In this document: in pieces, positions 7,783 through 18,015 of the stretch
How positions within the stretch are numbered: position 1 is the first letter of the stretch
Layout of the letters: the number at the start of each line of letters is the position of its first letter
Source: Xanthomonas arboricola pv. populi
GTDB taxonomy: Bacteria > Pseudomonadota > Gammaproteobacteria > Xanthomonadales > Xanthomonadaceae
Length of the DNA stretch: 64,000 nucleotides
Direction of reading: 5' to 3'
NCBI RefSeq assembly: GCF_002939945.1
Contig: NZ_MDEB01000001.1
Span: 1,105,606 to 1,169,605, forward strand
The notes under the pieces: model-generated
The model's database searches: none
Told to the model about the DNA's origin: nothing
The model's input: only the letters and a program-made list of their open reading frames with translations
Program-made: the position numbers and the translations under genes

Positions 7783-9756
7783 TCAACGCAACTGCGCATC
7801 CAGCCAATCCAACACGCGTTGTTGCACATCCACACCATGCTCGGTTTCGTAAAACCAGTGCGGGCCACGCGGATAGGTCACCTGCTCGACCGCTGTGCCC
7901 TGCAGTTTCAGCGCGCGGTACAACATGTCGCCTTGCGATGGCGGTACGCGTTGGTCGGCTTGCCCGTGCAGGATCAGCACCGGCACACGCACCTTTTCTG
8001 CGTAGCGAATCGGCGAGCGTGCGTCGTATTCGGCACGGTGACGCACCGGGTCGCCGAAATAGCCCGGCAGGTAATCGGGTACATCGGTGGTCAACGCCAT
8101 GGCGCCGATATCGACCACGCCTGCGCCAACGACGGCGGTCCTGAAGCGCGAGGATTGCGTCACCGCCCATGCAGACAGATAACCGCCATAACTCCAGCCG
8201 CCGATGGCCAGACGCGCAGGATCGATCACGCCCTCGCGTTCGAGTTGGTCCACGCCGTCGAGCACATCCTGAAAATCCGCACCGCCCCAGTCGTGGCGCG
8301 CCAGCTCGGTGAACGCCGCACCCTGCCCTTCGGAACCGCGCGGGTTGGGCAACAGCACCGCGTAGCCATGGGTGGACAGCAGTTGCGCCCAGTCATGCCA
8401 GGAGCCCAACCAGCCGGACGCCCAGGCAGCTCCCGGTCCCCCGTGGATCTGTACCAAGGTAGGCAGCGGCGTTCCCGCCTTCCAGCCGGGCGGCGTGACC
8501 AATACGCCCGCGATCGATCGCCCATCGCGCGAGGAAGTCCAGCTCAAGTCGTGCAGCTGGCCATGCGCCCAGGCGGCGACCTGCGGATTGGTGCTGCTGC
8601 GCTGCGCGAGCTGACCAGCGCGCAGCGTCCAGACCTCCGCGGGCTGGTCATCACGCAGGCCGAGATAGGCGATCTCGCCATTGCGCGCAACGGTGAATGC
8701 CTGATACGGAATCTGCGGCCGGGCAAGCGGCTTCCAGCGCCCGCTGCCGGCATCGATGCGCAGAAAGGCACCGCGTACGCCTTGCAGCCCTTCGCCGATC
8801 AAGCTGCTGTCGTTCTGCCAGCGCGCCAGCCACAAAGTGCCGGGCCAGTCCTGCGCCAGCACCACACGCTGCTGATTGCGCAGCTGGTACACGACCAGAT
8901 GCGCCACCATGCCGTGCTCGCCAAGTTGCCCATACAGCAGCCGGCTGCCATCCGGCGACCATTGCAATGGCAATGCCGAGGCATGCGGCTCGAGCACCGC
9001 ACCAAGCACGCCGTCCTGCAGCGACAACAGCTGCACGCGCGATGCGTACCAGTAGTCGTTGAGCGTGGTGCCGTCGGACACGCGCAGCGCCAGTTGCCGG
9101 CCGTCCGGCGACCAGGCCAGGTCGTGCACCTGCAGACCGGGCGGTGTCAGCGCACGCGTCTGGCCGCTTTGCAGATCACGCACCCACACCCGTGAAAACC
9201 GGGTTGGCCGCTCGGTCTGCACGGCATCGCGCTTTGCGTCCGCATCGGCCGTTGCCTGCGCGGTGGGCGGATCCAGCGCCAGGTACGCGATCTGCCGCGC
9301 ATCGGGCGACAGCGAGAACCCGCTGACCTCCCCTGCCGAACGCGTCAGCGGCTGCGGTGCGGCATCTGCTGTCTGTTGCCAGACCTGGGTTGGCGCCAGT
9401 TGCTCGCGGCCGGTGGCGTTGTCCGGCAATGGACGCGTCGACAGGAAGAGCAGCCGGCGGCCATCGGCAGACCAGCGTGGATGCTGGTCGTTGGCCTCAT
9501 CGGTTGAGGGCATCGACACCGCGGCAGCGCTACCGCGTGCGGGTATCTGCCAGATCTTGCTGAGCGGCGGCTTGCCCTGCGCCTGCGGGGTGGCGACGGT
9601 GTAGGCGATGCGGCGACCATCCGGACTGATCTGGGGGTCGCCCACGCTGCGCAGCTGCATGATCTGCGCAGGCGTCGGCACGGTTTGTGCAAACGCGCAG
9701 CCGACCAACAATAGCCAACCCGACAACAGCCACAACGCACCGAACCGATACCGCAT
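7783..9756 (-). CDS. Exported S9 family peptidase (prolyl oligopeptidase/acylaminoacyl type)
   Basis: The 657-residue enzyme is a serine peptidase with an N-terminal beta-propeller and a C-terminal alpha/beta-hydrolase domain. The nucleophile is in AIGGWSYGGYLSAW. The Asp and His of the triad are in HGQADQRVPP and YPRGPHWF. WD40-like segments (ISPDGRRIAY, WSADGRRLLF, WSPDGSRLLY) repeat through the first 350 residues. The N-terminus is a signal peptide; it could be cut after AFA or lipidated at Cys20 (LVGC). I chose ATG 9756 because GAGGTGA precedes it by a few bases; an upstream in-frame ATG at 9786 lacks this. It stands alone, convergent with the FAD dehydrogenase. The gap 9757-10049 shows nothing recognisable. 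Confidence 0.9.
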   Translation of the reverse strand: MRYRFGALWLLSGWLLLVGCAFAQTVPTPAQIMQLRSVGDPQISPDGRRIAYTVATPQAQGKPPLSKIWQIPARGSAAAVSMPSTDEANDQHPRWSADGRRLLFLSTRPLPDNATGREQLAPTQVWQQTADAAPQPLTRSAGEVSGFSLSPDARQIAYLALDPPTAQATADADAKRDAVQTERPTRFSRVWVRDLQSGQTRALTPPGLQVHDLAWSPDGRQLALRVSDGTTLNDYWYASRVQLLSLQDGVLGAVLEPHASALPLQWSPDGSRLLYGQLGEHGMVAHLVVYQLRNQQRVVLAQDWPGTLWLARWQNDSSLIGEGLQGVRGAFLRIDAGSGRWKPLARPQIPYQAFTVARNGEIAYLGLRDDQPAEVWTLRAGQLAQRSSTNPQVAAWAHGQLHDLSWTSSRDGRSIAGVLVTPPGWKAGTPLPTLVQIHGGPGAAWASGWLGSWHDWAQLLSTHGYAVLLPNPRGSEGQGAAFTELARHDWGGADFQDVLDGVDQLEREGVIDPARLAIGGWSYGGYLSAWAVTQSSRFRTAVVGAGVVDIGAMALTTDVPDYLPGYFGDPVRHRAEYDARSPIRYAEKVRVPVLILHGQADQRVPPSQGDMLYRALKLQGTAVEQVTYPRGPHWFYETEHGVDVQQRVLDWLDAQLR

Positions 9757-10049
9757 GTCACTCACCTCTTCCAAATGCCGACGCATGCTGCGCCGCGCAT
9801 GTTGGCATGCCGTTGGCAGCGGCGTGAAAGCACCTGCAACGCCTTACAGACCATGTCATTGAACGAACCCCTGGTCTCGTTCTACGTCATATCCCCGAGG
9901 GCGAGCTCATTGCCGCATTGCAAGCCACGTGCATGCGGACTCCCGCATCGCGCGAGCGAACGCCCCACCCGGCTTTGCACCGTCCGGGACAACCGGATCC
10001 CGCTCAAGCTGTCCGCGCCGTGGTCACAAAGACAGCTGCGCGGCGCTGA

Positions 10050-10766
10050 TCAGCGCATCACCCCGATAAAGCGCAGGCCCACGCCCGGTTCGGTGACGAT
10101 GTAATGCGGGTCGGCGGCATCGTCGTGCAGTTTCTGGCGCAGCTTGCCGACCAGGATGCGCAGGTAATGGGTGTCTTCTTCGTGGGTGGGGCCCCACACC
10201 TCGCGCAGCAATTGCGGCTGGGTGACCACCCGGCCGGCGTGCTTGAGCAGCAACGCGAGCAAGGCGTATTCCTTGCGACTCAAGGGCACCGCTTCGCCAT
10301 CGAGCGTGACCTCGCGCAGACCCAGATGGATGTGCAGGCGGCCGTCGTCGAACACGCTCTCCTCCACCGTGCTGCCGGCGCCGGCCTGGCGCAGCAGCGC
10401 GCGGATGCGCGCCATCAGTTCCTGCACGCCGAACGGCTTGGTGACGTAGTCGTTGGCGCCGGCATCGAGCGCGGCGACCTTTTCGGTTTCGCCGGCACGC
10501 ACGGTGAGCATGATCACCGGCACGCTGGACCACTGGCGGATCTCGCGCAGCACCTCATGTCCATCGCGATCGGGCAGGCCGATGTCCAGCACCACCAGCT
10601 CGGCGCCCTGCCCGGCCAGCGTGGCCAGACCTTCTTCGGCGGTGCCGGCCTGCAGCACGCGATACCCCTGCGCGCGCAGGCTGATGTCGAGAAACCGGCG
10701 GATCTGCGGCTCGTCGTCGACGATCAGCACGCGGGCAGGCGGGATGGCAGCGGGGTCAGTCGGCAT
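10050..10766 (-). CDS. kdpE: Response regulator KdpE
   Basis: KdpE is the OmpR-family activator of the kdp operon, phosphorylated by KdpD. The 238-residue protein has a receiver domain with phosphoacceptor Asp61 (VVLDIGLPDRDG), acidic residues in VDDEPQ and Lys110 in DYVTKPF. A winged-helix domain follows, with LSRKEYALLALLLKHAGRVV and HYLRILVGKLRQKL. ATG 10766 is chosen because it places VLIVDDE at the usual distance from the start; it overlaps the kdpD stop by 11 bases, indicating translational coupling. It is the last gene of kdpFABCDE. Confidence 0.95.
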   Translation of the reverse strand: MPTDPAAIPPARVLIVDDEPQIRRFLDISLRAQGYRVLQAGTAEEGLATLAGQGAELVVLDIGLPDRDGHEVLREIRQWSSVPVIMLTVRAGETEKVAALDAGANDYVTKPFGVQELMARIRALLRQAGAGSTVEESVFDDGRLHIHLGLREVTLDGEAVPLSRKEYALLALLLKHAGRVVTQPQLLREVWGPTHEEDTHYLRILVGKLRQKLHDDAADPHYIVTEPGVGLRFIGVMR

Positions 10767-13416
10767 CGGGGCGAGGTGGCGCGGCGGGAACGAGCAACGG
10801 CAGCGTAATGCGGATCGTGGTGCCGTGACCATCGGCACCGGCCAGTGCCTCCACGCCGCCGCCATGCGCGCCGATCATGCCCTGGCAGATGGTCAGGCCC
10901 AGCCCGGTGCCGTGACGGCCGCGGTCGCCACGCTCCACGCTGTAGAACATGTCGAAGATGCGCGCGCGCTCGTCCTCGGGAATGCCGGGGCCCTGGTCGC
11001 CGATATCGACCTGCAGGGCGCCGGCCTGCAGCCGCGCCTGCACGGTGACGGCCACGCCGGCTGGCGAAAATTTCGCCGCATTCTCCAGCACGTTGAAGAT
11101 GGCCTGTTCCACCAGTGCCGGATGCACCCAGATCGCCGGCAGGTCGGCGGCCAGCTCCAGTTGCAGCCGTACTGCCGGCTGGTAGCGCTGCAGCCGCCGC
11201 GTGGCCGAGCCGATCAACTCGTCCACGCCGATCCAGTCGCGCTTCAAGGTCAGCCCGGTGTGGCCGAGCCGGGTCATGTCGAGCAGGTTCTGGATGTAGC
11301 GATCCAGCCGCTCGCCTTCGAGCTGGATGGTGTCGAGCAGGCTGTGGCGGTCCTGCGCGTCCATCGCATCGCCGTAGCTGGCCAGGCTGCTGGCCGAGCC
11401 GATCATCGAGGCCAGCGGCGAGCGCAGATCGTGCGAGACCGAAGACAGCAACGCCGAGCGCAGGCGCTCGGTTTCGCCACTGACGCGTGCGCCTTCCAGA
11501 TCGGCGACCAGCCGCGTGCGCAGCGCCGCCTGGCCGATGTCTTCCACCATCGCTTCGGCCAGCCGACGCTCCTCCAGACCGGGCCGCTGCACGCTCTGAC
11601 GAAAGCGCAGCGCGGCCACCCCCAGGCTGCCACGTTCATGCCGCACCGGCAGGCACCACCACTGCGCGCCGGCCAGCGTATCGGTGAAGCGGCCGGCCGG
11701 CTGACCGTGGCGCTGGGTCCAGTCCGCCGCGCTGCGCTCGAGTGCGCCGAAGCTGGCCGGTGCATCGCTTTCGCGTTGCTCCAGACGCAACCAGGCCTCG
11801 GCATCCAGTGCAGTGCCCAGCGCGCGACGGCCGGCTTCCAGCACCTGCCCCAGATCGGCAGCGGTGCTGAGCTCGCGGGCCAGCGTCTGCAGCGCATTGG
11901 CATGCGCGTTGGCGGCGCGCAAGGCCAGCACCTGGCTGCGCAAGCGCGAGGCCAGGCGGCCGGCGACCAGGGCGGCGATCAGGAACAGGCACACCGTCAC
12001 CACGCCCTGGCGCGCGCTGATGTGCAGGGTGAAGCGCGGTTCGATGAAGAAGAAGTTGTAGGCGACAAAACTCAGCAACGCGGCGATCACCGCGGCAGCC
12101 ATGCGCGTGCGCGAGGCCACCAGCACCACCGCGACGATGAACACCATCGACAGGTCGTCGATGTCGGTCCAGCGCTGGATCACCCACGCCACCGCAACCG
12201 CGGCAGCGGCGGCGATCGCCGCGAACGCCAGGTCGTAACGCTGCAGCCACTGGCGCGGATTGCGCCAACGCTGGCGTGCGCGTGCGCGCGCATCGGCGGA
12301 GCTGACGATGACCAGTTCGTAATGCGCGCCACGCTGCAGCAGTTGCTGGGTCAGCGTGCGGTTGAACATGCGCGCGAGCGGGCGTTCGCGCGTGCGCCCC
12401 AGCACCAGCGTGGACACGCCGTTTTGCGCAGCGAAATCCAGCAATGCCTCGGCGACGTTGGCGCCATGCAGCAGCGCGGTATCGCCACCCAGGCGGCGTG
12501 TCAGTGCGAACGCGCGGTCGATCTCCAGCTGCCAGGCGGCGTCGGCCACGGTGCGTGTCTGCACGGTGACCACCGTCCACGGCGCATCGCGTCGCTCGGA
12601 CAACCGCCGCGCCACCCGCACCAGATAATCGGAGCTGCCACGCCCATCGATGGCCACCACCACGCGGCGACGCAAGGCGGCGGTGCCGGGCAAGCCGCGT
12701 GCGGCCTGAGTGTCGCGCAGATCGCTGTCGACGCGGTCGACCGCGGTCTGCATCGCCAGCTCGCGCAACGCGGTGAGGTTGGAGGGCGAGAAAAATGCCT
12801 GCAAGGCCTGCGTCGCCTGCTCGGGCAGATACACCTTGCCTTGCTGCAGGCGCTCGATCAGTTCGCGTGGCGGCAGATCCACCAGCACGATGTCGCGCAG
12901 GCGGTCGAACACCGCATCGGGCACGGTCTCGGACACGCGCACGCCGGTGATGCGCAGCACGATGTCGTTGAGGCTTTCCAGATGCTGGATGTTGACCGTG
13001 GTGTAGACATCGATGCCGGCGTCGAGCAGTTCGACGATGTCCTGCCAGCGCCGCTCGTGCCGGCTTCCCGGCACGTTGCGATGGGCCAGCTCGTCGATCA
13101 GGGCCAGCGTTGGCTTGCGCGCGAGCAAGGCGTCCAGGTCGAGCTCTTCCAGCTCCCGGCCCTGGTAGCTGATGCGGGTACGCGGCAGCAATGGCAGGCC
13201 GTCCAGCAGTGCGGCGGTCTCGCTGCGGCCATGGGTTTCCACCACTCCGGCCACCACGTCCATGCCCTGGCGCAGGCGCTCGCGCGCGCGCGACAACATG
13301 GCGTAGGTCTTGCCCACGCCCGGCGCGGCGCCCAGAAAAACGGTCAGACGCCCGCCGTGTTCGCGCTGCAGTTCACCGATCAGCGCGTCGGCTTGTTGGG
13401 TGCGGGCGTCAATCAT
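10756..13416 (-). CDS. kdpD: Sensor histidine kinase KdpD
   Basis: KdpD senses K+ limitation and osmotic stress and controls KdpE. The 886-residue protein has the cytoplasmic KdpD domain with Walker A GAAPGVGKT (29-37), a universal-stress-like domain to about residue 360, and four clustered transmembrane helices about residues 390-490. A GAF-like region follows, then the kinase core with SSVSHDLRSPLASMIG and GRHGTGLGLTICQGM. Length is normal. ATG 13416 begins MIDARTQQ, and an in-frame TTG at 13449 would read through a 7-bp tandem repeat. No GGAG-like ribosome site precedes 13416: the repeat occupies that position with CCATTCCCG. Coupling to kdpC is therefore unusual here. Confidence 0.93.
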   Translation of the reverse strand: MIDARTQQADALIGELQREHGGRLTVFLGAAPGVGKTYAMLSRARERLRQGMDVVAGVVETHGRSETAALLDGLPLLPRTRISYQGRELEELDLDALLARKPTLALIDELAHRNVPGSRHERRWQDIVELLDAGIDVYTTVNIQHLESLNDIVLRITGVRVSETVPDAVFDRLRDIVLVDLPPRELIERLQQGKVYLPEQATQALQAFFSPSNLTALRELAMQTAVDRVDSDLRDTQAARGLPGTAALRRRVVVAIDGRGSSDYLVRVARRLSERRDAPWTVVTVQTRTVADAAWQLEIDRAFALTRRLGGDTALLHGANVAEALLDFAAQNGVSTLVLGRTRERPLARMFNRTLTQQLLQRGAHYELVIVSSADARARARQRWRNPRQWLQRYDLAFAAIAAAAAVAVAWVIQRWTDIDDLSMVFIVAVVLVASRTRMAAAVIAALLSFVAYNFFFIEPRFTLHISARQGVVTVCLFLIAALVAGRLASRLRSQVLALRAANAHANALQTLARELSTAADLGQVLEAGRRALGTALDAEAWLRLEQRESDAPASFGALERSAADWTQRHGQPAGRFTDTLAGAQWWCLPVRHERGSLGVAALRFRQSVQRPGLEERRLAEAMVEDIGQAALRTRLVADLEGARVSGETERLRSALLSSVSHDLRSPLASMIGSASSLASYGDAMDAQDRHSLLDTIQLEGERLDRYIQNLLDMTRLGHTGLTLKRDWIGVDELIGSATRRLQRYQPAVRLQLELAADLPAIWVHPALVEQAIFNVLENAAKFSPAGVAVTVQARLQAGALQVDIGDQGPGIPEDERARIFDMFYSVERGDRGRHGTGLGLTICQGMIGAHGGGVEALAGADGHGTTIRITLPLLVPAAPPRPDAD

Positions 13417-13521
13417 CGGGAATGGGGAATGGGGAATGGGGAATCGCAAAGCCTACAGCTGCCCGATGAGCTTAGTGCTTTTGCTTCACCCCATTCCCGA
13501 TTCCCGCCTCCCCATTCCCGG
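13417..13521. repeat. 7-bp tandem repeat and inverted copies at the kdpC/kdpD junction
   Basis: Four units of GGGAATG (last ending in C) at 13418-13445 stand directly upstream of the kdpD start. Related sequence in inverted orientation (CCCCATTCCCGATTCCC and CCCCATTCCCGG, about 13489-13521) lies inside the 3' end of kdpC. The inverted arms enclose about 45 bases, so the whole can fold as a stem-loop. This looks like an inserted intergenic repeat element. Confidence 0.7.
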
Positions 13522-14125
13522 CGCGGTCCAGCGCCAGGTTCAGCGCCAGCACATTCACCCGCGGCTGCCCAAGCAGGCCGAACTGTGGCTGTTCGGTGGC
13601 GGCCTGTACCAGCGCGGCGACGCGTTGTTCCGGCCAGCCGCGTGCGGTGGCGACGCGGCGCAGTTGCACCTGCACCGCAGCCGGGCTCAGATGCGGGTCC
13701 AGGCCACTGCCGGATTGGGTGAGCAATTCGCCGGGAACTGCCTCCGGTGCGATGCCGTCGCGCGCCGCCACCTCGGCACGCGTGGCGGCGATGCGGGTTT
13801 GCAGGTCGGAATTGGAACGCGCCTGGTTGCTGCCGGCCGCCGCGGTCGGGTCGTACTTGGCCGCCGAGGGACGTGGCTGGAAATAGCGCACATCGGCAAA
13901 CGGCTGGGCGACCAGCGACGAGCCAACGACACGGGCGTCTACGCGCAATAGCGAGCCATGCGCCTGCGTGGGAAACAACGCGCCGGTGATACCGGTGGCG
14001 ATCAGCGAATAGCTAAGACCCAGGCCGAGCAGGATGAACAACGCGAGCACCACCGCCCCGCGCAAGGCGCCGTCGTCGCGCAGCGGCTGCAACGTGGATG
14101 TGTCGGTCTTCGAAGAAATCGTCAT
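13472..14125 (-). CDS. kdpC: Potassium-transporting ATPase subunit KdpC
   Basis: KdpC is the single-span subunit that supports the KdpFABC K+ pump and its ATP use. The 217-residue protein has one N-terminal membrane helix (about residues 23-50) and the family motifs RPSAAKYDP, GSGLDPHLSPAA and RVNVLALNLALD. The family usually ends shortly after NLALD; here about 16 further residues (AGNGEAGIGNG and on) are encoded by the GGGAATG-type repeat, so the C-terminus appears altered by repeat insertion. It starts 3 bases after the kdpB stop. Confidence 0.93.
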   Translation of the reverse strand: MTISSKTDTSTLQPLRDDGALRGAVVLALFILLGLGLSYSLIATGITGALFPTQAHGSLLRVDARVVGSSLVAQPFADVRYFQPRPSAAKYDPTAAAGSNQARSNSDLQTRIAATRAEVAARDGIAPEAVPGELLTQSGSGLDPHLSPAAVQVQLRRVATARGWPEQRVAALVQAATEQPQFGLLGQPRVNVLALNLALDRAGNGEAGIGNGVKQKH

Positions 14126-14128
14126 GAC

Positions 14129-16177
14129 TCAGTTCCCCAGGGTGGCGACAAGCGCCAGGTCGATCAACTTGATCGCGGCAAACGGCAGCAACACGCCGCC
14201 CACGCCGTACATCAGCATGTTCCGGCGCAACAGGGCCGTGGCGCTGGACGGACGAAAGCGCACGCCGCGCAACGCCAGCGGGATCAATGCCGGGATGATC
14301 AGCGCATTGAAGATCAACGCCGCCAGCACCGCATGCCGCGGGTTGGACAACTGCATCACGTTGAGCGCGGCCATCGACGGGATCGCCGCGGCAAACAATG
14401 CCGGCAGGATCGCGAAATACTTGGACACGTCGTTGGCCAACGAGAACGTGGTCAGCGCACCGCGCGTGATCAGCTGCTGCTTGCCCACTTCGACCACCGC
14501 CAGCAGCTTGGCCGGATCCGAATCCAGGTCCACCATGTTGCCGGCCTCCTTGGCCGCCTGCGTGCCGGAGTTCATTGCCAGGCCCACATCGGCCTGGGCC
14601 AGCGCCGGTGCGTCGTTGGTGCCGTCGCCGACCATCGCCACCAGCCGTCCACCGGCCTGCTCGGCGCGGATGCGGGCCAGCTTGTCTTCCGGGCGCGCCT
14701 GGGCGATGTAATCGTCCACGCCGGCTTCGGCGGCAATCGCGGCCGCGGTGAGCGGGTTGTCGCCGGTGATCATCACCGTCTTGATGCCCATCGCACGCAG
14801 CTGCGCGAACTTTTCCTTGATGCCTTGCTTGACCACGTCGCTCAGCTCGACCACGCCCAGCACGTGACGGCCTTCGGCCACCACCAGCGGGGTGGCGCCG
14901 CCGCGTGCGACTTCCTCGATGCGCCCGTTCAATTCCGGCGACACCGTGGCGCCCTGCGCCTGCACATAGGCCACGATCGCGTCGCCGGCACCCTTGCGGA
15001 TGCTGCGCCCGGCCAGATCCACGCCGGACATGCGAGTTTGCGCGGTGAAGGCGATGAAATGCGCGCCCTCCGGCTCGACTGCAACGGCACCCTGCTGGCG
15101 TGCCAGCTTGACGATGGACTTGCCTTCCGGCGTCGGGTCGGCCAGCGAGGCCAGCATCGCCGCATCGCGCAGTTGCGTACGGTCGATGCCGGCCAGCGGA
15201 TGGAACGCGGTGGCCTGCCGGTCGCCGTAGGTGATGGTGCCGGTCTTGTCGAGCAACAACACGTCCACGTCGCCGGCCACTTCCACCGCCTTGCCGGATT
15301 TGGCCAGCACATTGGCAGACAGCGCGCGGTTCATGCCGGCAATGCCGATCGCCGGCAACAGCCCGCCGATGGTGGTCGGGATCAGGCACACCAGCAGCGC
15401 GATCAGCAGCAGCGGATCCAGCGTGACCCCGACGAAACCGGCAATTGCCGGCAGCGAGGCCACCACGATCAGGAAGGTCAGCGTCATCGCCGCCAGCAAC
15501 AGGGTGAGCGCGATTTCGTTCGGCGTCTTCTGCCGGTTGGCGCCTTCCACCAAGGCGATCATGCGATCCAGAAAACTCTGTCCCGGCTCGGCGGTGACCT
15601 TGAACACGATCTCGTCGGAGAGCACGCGCGTTCCGCCAATCACGCCACTGCGATCGGTGCCGGCTTCGCGCAGCACCGGTGCCGATTCGCCGGTCACCGC
15701 CGCTTCGTTGATCGTCGCAACGCCGCGCACGATCTCGCCATCGGCCGGGACGAATTCGCCTTCGGACACCAGTACGTAGTCGCCCGGGCGCAGCTCCGCC
15801 GCCGGCACGCGGGTCTCGCGGCCGCCGAGTGCGGTTTCCACCCGGCGCGCGACCAGATCCTTGCGCGCACGGCGCAGCGATGCGGCCTGCCCACGCCCGC
15901 GCGCCTCGGCGATGGCCTCGGCGAAATTGCCGAACAGCACGGTGACAAACAGGATCGCCGTCACCGCCCAGCCGAACCCGGCATTGCCATACCCGCTGGC
16001 GGTGATCACCGCCGCCAGCAGCGTGCCCCCCATCACCACCGCCATCACCGGGCTGCGCAGCAGGTGCCGCGGCGCCAACTTGAGGAAGGCCGCGCGCATT
16101 GCCGCCACCAGCACGGCGGCGTCGAACAACGCCGCGTCACCGCGCGCGCGTTTTTCAGTCGTATCGATCGTAGACAT
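14129..16177 (-). CDS. kdpB: Potassium-transporting ATPase ATP-binding subunit KdpB
   Basis: KdpB is the P-type ATPase subunit that energises K+ uptake through KdpA. The 682-residue protein has the phosphorylation site D310-KTGTIT, the actuator motif TGES (162-165) and the hinge [16 protein letters not shown]. The KdpB-type membrane segment [17 protein letters not shown] is at about residues 266-281. In E. coli the serine of TGES is an inhibitory phosphorylation site; it is conserved here (Ser165). Length is normal. It lies 11 bases after kdpA and just before kdpC. Confidence 0.97.
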   Translation of the reverse strand: MSTIDTTEKRARGDAALFDAAVLVAAMRAAFLKLAPRHLLRSPVMAVVMGGTLLAAVITASGYGNAGFGWAVTAILFVTVLFGNFAEAIAEARGRGQAASLRRARKDLVARRVETALGGRETRVPAAELRPGDYVLVSEGEFVPADGEIVRGVATINEAAVTGESAPVLREAGTDRSGVIGGTRVLSDEIVFKVTAEPGQSFLDRMIALVEGANRQKTPNEIALTLLLAAMTLTFLIVVASLPAIAGFVGVTLDPLLLIALLVCLIPTTIGGLLPAIGIAGMNRALSANVLAKSGKAVEVAGDVDVLLLDKTGTITYGDRQATAFHPLAGIDRTQLRDAAMLASLADPTPEGKSIVKLARQQGAVAVEPEGAHFIAFTAQTRMSGVDLAGRSIRKGAGDAIVAYVQAQGATVSPELNGRIEEVARGGATPLVVAEGRHVLGVVELSDVVKQGIKEKFAQLRAMGIKTVMITGDNPLTAAAIAAEAGVDDYIAQARPEDKLARIRAEQAGGRLVAMVGDGTNDAPALAQADVGLAMNSGTQAAKEAGNMVDLDSDPAKLLAVVEVGKQQLITRGALTTFSLANDVSKYFAILPALFAAAIPSMAALNVMQLSNPRHAVLAALIFNALIIPALIPLALRGVRFRPSSATALLRRNMLMYGVGGVLLPFAAIKLIDLALVATLGN

Positions 16178-16188
16178 TGCTCAAACTC

Positions 16189-18000
16189 TCAGGACGCCGC
16201 CAGGGCGAGGTGTTCAGCGATAGGACCCAGCACCAGTGCCGGCATGAACTGCAGCACGGTGAGCACCAGCACGATCGCCATCAGGGTCAGCGCGAAGGTC
16301 GGCGTTTCGACCTGCAGGCTGCCGGCCGACTCGGGCGCACGCCGTTTCACTGCCATGCGCGCCGCCACCATCAACGGCAGGATCAACGCCGGGTAGCGGC
16401 CCAACGCCAGCACCACCGAGCAGCTCAGATTCCACCAGTAGGTGGCATCGCCCAGTCCTTCGAAACCCGAACCATTGTTGGCGAAGGCCGAGGTGTACTC
16501 GTAGAACACCTGGCTGATGCCGTGGAAGCCGGGATTGGAATTGGCCGTCAATGCAGGCACCGCCAACGCCACCGCGGTGAAGCCCAACACCACCAATGGC
16601 TGCAGCAGGATCAGCAGCGCAAGCAACTGCACCTCGCGCGCTTCGATCTTGCGGCCGAACAACTCCGGCGTGCGCCCGGTCATCAAACCGGCCAGAAACA
16701 CGCTCAGCAGCAGATACACCACGAACTGCTGCAAACCGCAGCCGATGCCGCCCCAGATGGCATTGATCAGCATGTCCACCAGCGTGACCAGGCCACTCAA
16801 CGGCGCCAGCGAATCGTGCATCGCATTGACCGAGCCGTTGGAGGTCTGCGTGGTCAAGGCCGCCCACAACGCAGACGCATCCGCGCCGACACGCACCTCC
16901 TTGCCTTCCATCAAGGCAGCCGAGCCGGCGCTGGCCGAATGCGCTTCGGACCACAGCAGCAGCGCGGTGGATGCGACCGACATCGTCAGCATGGTGCCCA
17001 ATACCAGGGCGGTGAGACGTTTGCGCCCGGTCAGATAGCCAACCATGAACACCACGCTCATCGGCAACAGCACCAGCGCCAAGGTCTCCAGCAGGCTGCT
17101 CAGCGGCGTGGGATTTTCCAGCGCCACCGAACTGTTGGGGCCGTACCAGCCGCCACCGTTGGTGCCGAGCTGCTTGACCGCGACCATCGCCGCAACCGGC
17201 CCGACCGGAATGGTCTGCTTGGACATGCCGGCGCTGCTGTCCAGCGGTGCGGCAGTGGCCGCACCCTGCAGCGTGGAAGGCACGCCTTGCCAGCCAAGCA
17301 GCACGGTCCACAGCAGGCACAGCGGCAGCAAGACGCGCACGCTGGCGCGGATCACGTCGGCCCAGTAATTGCCGACGTCCGCGTCGGGCAGGGCCTCCAC
17401 GCCGGGACTCGACTGCTGCCGTCCCTGGCGCGGCATGACGATCTCCGCATCGTCCGACCCAGCCACCCGCAGCTCGGCGCCCGCCGTCGCATTGGATAGC
17501 AGCGAATCGGACACCGTTGCGACAGCTCGCCCACCGAACAATGCACGCAAGGTCGCCACCGCCAACGCCAGACCCATCATCGGCGTCACCACCTGCAGGC
17601 CGACAATGCCGGTCATCTGCGCCAGATACGACAACTGCGCCTGGCCCGAGTAATGCTGCTGGTTGGTGTTGGTGACGAACGACACCATGGTGTGCAGCGC
17701 GGTATCCCAGCGCATGTTCGCAATGGCGTCCGGGTTGAACGGCAGCCACGCCTGGGTCATGAACACGGCCCAGGTCAGCAGGCCGACAACCAGGTTGCTG
17801 AGCAGGAACGCCACCGCATAGCCGCGCCACGACATGCCCTGCTGCGGGCGGGTGCCGAGCAATGCATACAGCGGCCGTTCGATCCAGCCGAACAGCGCGT
17901 CGCCACGCATCGGGGCGCCGCGCATCACCGCCGCCAGATAACGGCCCAGCGGCCAGGCCAGCACGATGGCCAGCGCGTAGACAAGGAAAGTCTCAATCAT
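16189..18000 (-). CDS. kdpA: Potassium-transporting ATPase potassium-binding subunit KdpA
   Basis: KdpA is the K+-channel-like subunit (SKT superfamily) that selects K+ with high affinity. The 603-residue protein has about ten membrane helices and pore-loop motifs in order: SFVTNTNQQHYSG, LGTNGGGWYGPNSS and FANNGSGFEG. It is somewhat longer than E. coli KdpA (557). The start MIETFLVYALAIVLAWPLG is at 18000, 15 bases after kdpF. The third listed pore loop and the TNGGG loop differ from E. coli in flanking residues (WYGPNSS instead of FFNANS), a variant I note without functional claim. Confidence 0.96.
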   Translation of the reverse strand: MIETFLVYALAIVLAWPLGRYLAAVMRGAPMRGDALFGWIERPLYALLGTRPQQGMSWRGYAVAFLLSNLVVGLLTWAVFMTQAWLPFNPDAIANMRWDTALHTMVSFVTNTNQQHYSGQAQLSYLAQMTGIVGLQVVTPMMGLALAVATLRALFGGRAVATVSDSLLSNATAGAELRVAGSDDAEIVMPRQGRQQSSPGVEALPDADVGNYWADVIRASVRVLLPLCLLWTVLLGWQGVPSTLQGAATAAPLDSSAGMSKQTIPVGPVAAMVAVKQLGTNGGGWYGPNSSVALENPTPLSSLLETLALVLLPMSVVFMVGYLTGRKRLTALVLGTMLTMSVASTALLLWSEAHSASAGSAALMEGKEVRVGADASALWAALTTQTSNGSVNAMHDSLAPLSGLVTLVDMLINAIWGGIGCGLQQFVVYLLLSVFLAGLMTGRTPELFGRKIEAREVQLLALLILLQPLVVLGFTAVALAVPALTANSNPGFHGISQVFYEYTSAFANNGSGFEGLGDATYWWNLSCSVVLALGRYPALILPLMVAARMAVKRRAPESAGSLQVETPTFALTLMAIVLVLTVLQFMPALVLGPIAEHLALAAS

Positions 18001-18015
18001 TGGAGCGCACTCGCA

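Noticed and set aside
10453-13722. Very long plus-strand open frame (over 1,000 codons) opposite kdpD
   Set aside because: It is the antisense of kdpD, produced by high third-position GC. Its translation is rich in Gln, His, Gly and Arg with no domain, whereas kdpD has full family motifs.
13958-16396. Plus-strand open frame of about 810 codons
   Set aside because: Antisense to kdpB and kdpA; Arg/His/Gln-rich shadow.
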